The translations under genes and the position numbers were made by a program. Source: Ignavibacteriota bacterium (GTDB lineage Bacteria > Bacteroidota > Ignavibacteria > Ignavibacteriales > Ignavibacteriaceae). Taken from it: a stretch of 64,000 nt of DNA. This document shows, one piece after another, positions 62,492 through 64,000 of this stretch. The stretch covers positions 2,114,001 to 2,178,000 of the forward strand of contig CP053447.1 of NCBI GenBank assembly GCA_013285425.1, in the 5' to 3' direction. The notes under the pieces were generated by a model, which did not search any database, was not told where the DNA came from, and saw nothing but the letters and a program-made list of their open reading frames with translations. Within the stretch, counting starts at the first letter, position 1. The number at the start of each line of letters is the position of its first letter.

Positions 62492-63261
62492 TATGTAAAA
62501 TGTTTTATATGCTCTCCCTTTATTCCGATTTCTGTCATTGCTTCAATACCGATTTCCAGATGAAGATCAGCAAATTTTTCTGTTACTTCCTTATCTGATT
62601 TCTCTGTTTTAACTCCATCAGGAATCATTGGTATATCAGATACAAGCAATAATGCACCTCTTGGAATTTCGTTCACTAAACCAACAATAAATAAAGTAGC
62701 TGTTTCCATATCTATAGCAATAGTAGATAACTTTCTTAGATACTGCTTAAATTCATTATCCCACTCCCAAACCCTTCTGTTAGTAGTGTAAACAACCCCT
62801 GTTCTGTATTCCATTTCTCTTGCAACTATTTTATCAGATACAAATTTATGAAGTTTAAATGAAGGCAGAGCGGGAACTTCTTTTGGCTTGTAGTCATCAC
62901 TTGTTCCCTCGCCTCTTATTGCAGCAGTTGGCAAAATAAAATGTCCGATTTCAGTTGAGTGTTTTAATCCGCCGCATTTGCCGAGGAATAAAACTCCTTT
63001 TGGTTTTCGTGCAACCAGAAGGTCCATAATGGTTGCAGCATTTGCAGAACCAATTCCAAAATTAATAATTGATAGACCACTTGAGTTTGTTGCAGTCTGC
63101 ATCGGTTTATTTAATCCTTTTATCTCACAATTAAATTTCTCAGCAAACTTTTCAACATAATTCTGAAAATTAGTTAACAACATATAATCACCGAACTCGC
63201 TGATTTTTGTTCCTGTATATCGAGGCAGCCAGTTTTTTGCAATTTCAAGTTTTGTTTTCAT
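62488..63261 (-). CDS. amn: AMP nucleosidase (short form)
   Basis: Hydrolyses AMP to adenine and ribose 5-phosphate. The 257-residue protein is the short phosphorylase-fold form common in Bacteroidota, lacking the N-terminal domain of the 480-residue E. coli enzyme. 'GIGSANAATIMDLLVARKPKGVLFLGKCGGL' (about 69-99), 'GHFILPTAAIRGEGTSDDY' (about 106-124) and 'TIAIDMETATLFIVG' (about 181-195) carry phosphate-, ribose- and base-binding residues. 'LLLVSDIPM' with the catalytic Asp follows. It is convergent with the PAP2 gene. Confidence 0.92.
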   Translation of the reverse strand: MKTKLEIAKNWLPRYTGTKISEFGDYMLLTNFQNYVEKFAEKFNCEIKGLNKPMQTATNSSGLSIINFGIGSANAATIMDLLVARKPKGVLFLGKCGGLKHSTEIGHFILPTAAIRGEGTSDDYKPKEVPALPSFKLHKFVSDKIVAREMEYRTGVVYTTNRRVWEWDNEFKQYLRKLSTIAIDMETATLFIVGLVNEIPRGALLLVSDIPMIPDGVKTEKSDKEVTEKFADLHLEIGIEAMTEIGIKGEHIKHFTY

Positions 63262-63385
63262 AATTCTAAAGAATTCTTATTGTTTGATATTTACAAAACG
63301 AAATTAAATAAATTTAACCAAACACTTGATATTAGGTTTTTATTTTCTTTCTTTTAAAGTGATATTTTTATGGAGGTTGTGTATT

Positions 63386-64000
63386 ATGAAAAAGTTAGTG
63401 TATCTGTTTTTGGTTTTAAATTCCTTTTATTTTGTTCTCCCACAGAATCTTCCACTTAAAATTGGTAATCAATGGCATTATGAACCTAGTTTGGTCCCAA
63501 GTAATTATTATGCGGCAATTGCAACCGATACTGTTACCATTAATAATAATAAGTATTTTAAAATTGAGTATTGGAACCCTGATAGCTCAATTCTTTATTA
63601 TACAAAATATGACCGACTAGAAGGTGATAGTTTATACTATACTTATTATAATGGTGCTGATCAGTTGATCTTTAACTTCAATTGGCCGGATAATTTTATT
63701 TACTCAACACCCTCTTTAAGTGATACAAATTGTATTGATCTCGCACTTATATTTAGGAATTCAGGACAAGTTTGGGGAGTTTCAACAGATCTGTTTACAG
63801 TATTTGGAGGATATTACTGTACGGGTATGATAGATACTTCATGGACTTTATCAAGTCTCACTTACTCAAAATATTTCGGGGGAATTAATGCATGGGATGG
63901 AATTCTGATTGGAGCGCTAATAGATGGAACAACATATGGTACTTTATATCCGCTTCCGGTAGAACTTCTTTCCTTCTCTTCTTTTGTTGTTGATGACGAT
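63386..64000 (+). CDS. Secreted protein, cut by the right edge
   Basis: An ATG at 63386 with a strong TGGAGG about nine bases upstream opens a frame of 205 codons with no stop before the window ends. The start MKKLVYLFLVLNSFYFVLPQ is a signal peptide. The mature part is Tyr- and Asn-rich with repeated short strands and no catalytic motif that I know. It ends at LPVELLSFSSFVVDDD; that PVEL.SF start is the same as in the Fn3-like linker before the T9SS sorting domains of the protease and the sugar dehydrogenase. The missing end therefore probably carries a sorting domain. Confidence 0.75.
   Translation, partial: MKKLVYLFLVLNSFYFVLPQNLPLKIGNQWHYEPSLVPSNYYAAIATDTVTINNNKYFKIEYWNPDSSILYYTKYDRLEGDSLYYTYYNGADQLIFNFNWPDNFIYSTPSLSDTNCIDLALIFRNSGQVWGVSTDLFTVFGGYYCTGMIDTSWTLSSLTYSKYFGGINAWDGILIGALIDGTTYGTLYPLPVELLSFSSFVVDDD

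Overview
The window looks like chromosomal DNA of an AT-rich member of the Bacteroidota/Chlorobi/Ignavibacteria group, most likely close to Ignavibacteriales. This is inferred from three things. Secreted proteins end in type IX secretion (T9SS) sorting domains with the NYPNPFNPST-type motif, and a T9SS plug (DUF5103) protein is present. Several promoters follow the Bacteroidota pattern TTG-N19/20-TAnnTTTG. Housekeeping genes (secD/secF, lptD, mutS, dxs, rplU/rpmA, fmt/def) have the expected family lengths and motifs. No rRNA, tRNA, CRISPR array or prophage was recognised.

Layout. 1-2500: minus-strand accessory genes: the start of a cut-off gene, a secreted IPT/TIG protein and a gene broken by a one-base frameshift. 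2500-3130: a promoter plus strong terminator that probably delimit a ~75-nt small RNA, then the secD promoter. 3130-6232: secD-secF. 6258-8246: a terminator and a tandem intergenic repeat split by a complete IS1182-type element (6591-8156). 15089-8247 (minus): an envelope operon of T9SS plug, oxidoreductase, LEA-like lipoprotein, ROK kinase, LptD and NYN protein. 18102-15231 (minus): three-subunit proton-translocating transhydrogenase. 21183-18643 (minus): T9SS reprolysin-like protease; then a MORN-repeat protein; then mutS-DUF1684-aroF.

27068-36947 (plus) is the most unusual part. It is a co-directional set of an ATP-grasp enzyme, a YbdK/GCS2-type carboxylate-amine ligase, a class I glutamine amidotransferase, a second ATP-grasp-like protein, a 1230-residue GH13-like protein with an altered catalytic region and a lysine-rich tail, and a secreted T9SS sugar dehydrogenase. 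The first four look like a pathway making an unknown amide- or peptide-like metabolite. The sugar enzymes may supply or modify a carbohydrate part. No product can be named.

37069-43995 (minus): rplU-rpmA, then a tight operon of a membrane protein, xseA, xseB, dxs and an oxidoreductase. 44114-47102 (plus): a small membrane protein, a spore-photolyase-like radical SAM protein and two methyltransferases. 47186-49170: a type II restriction-modification pair sitting between two 52-bp direct copies of the fmt 3' end, a signature of insertion with long target duplication. 50651-49175 (minus): def-fmt. 51796-55331 and 57448 (minus): a peptide-use neighbourhood with an AmpS/M29-like aminopeptidase, an MFSD1-like MFS transporter, PepD dipeptidase, a PqqD-like RRE protein and an OPT transporter. 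The remainder holds a PAS histidine kinase, a TIGR02757 protein, a YitT-family membrane protein, a PAP2 phosphatase, AMP nucleosidase and the beginning of a secreted protein that runs off the right edge.
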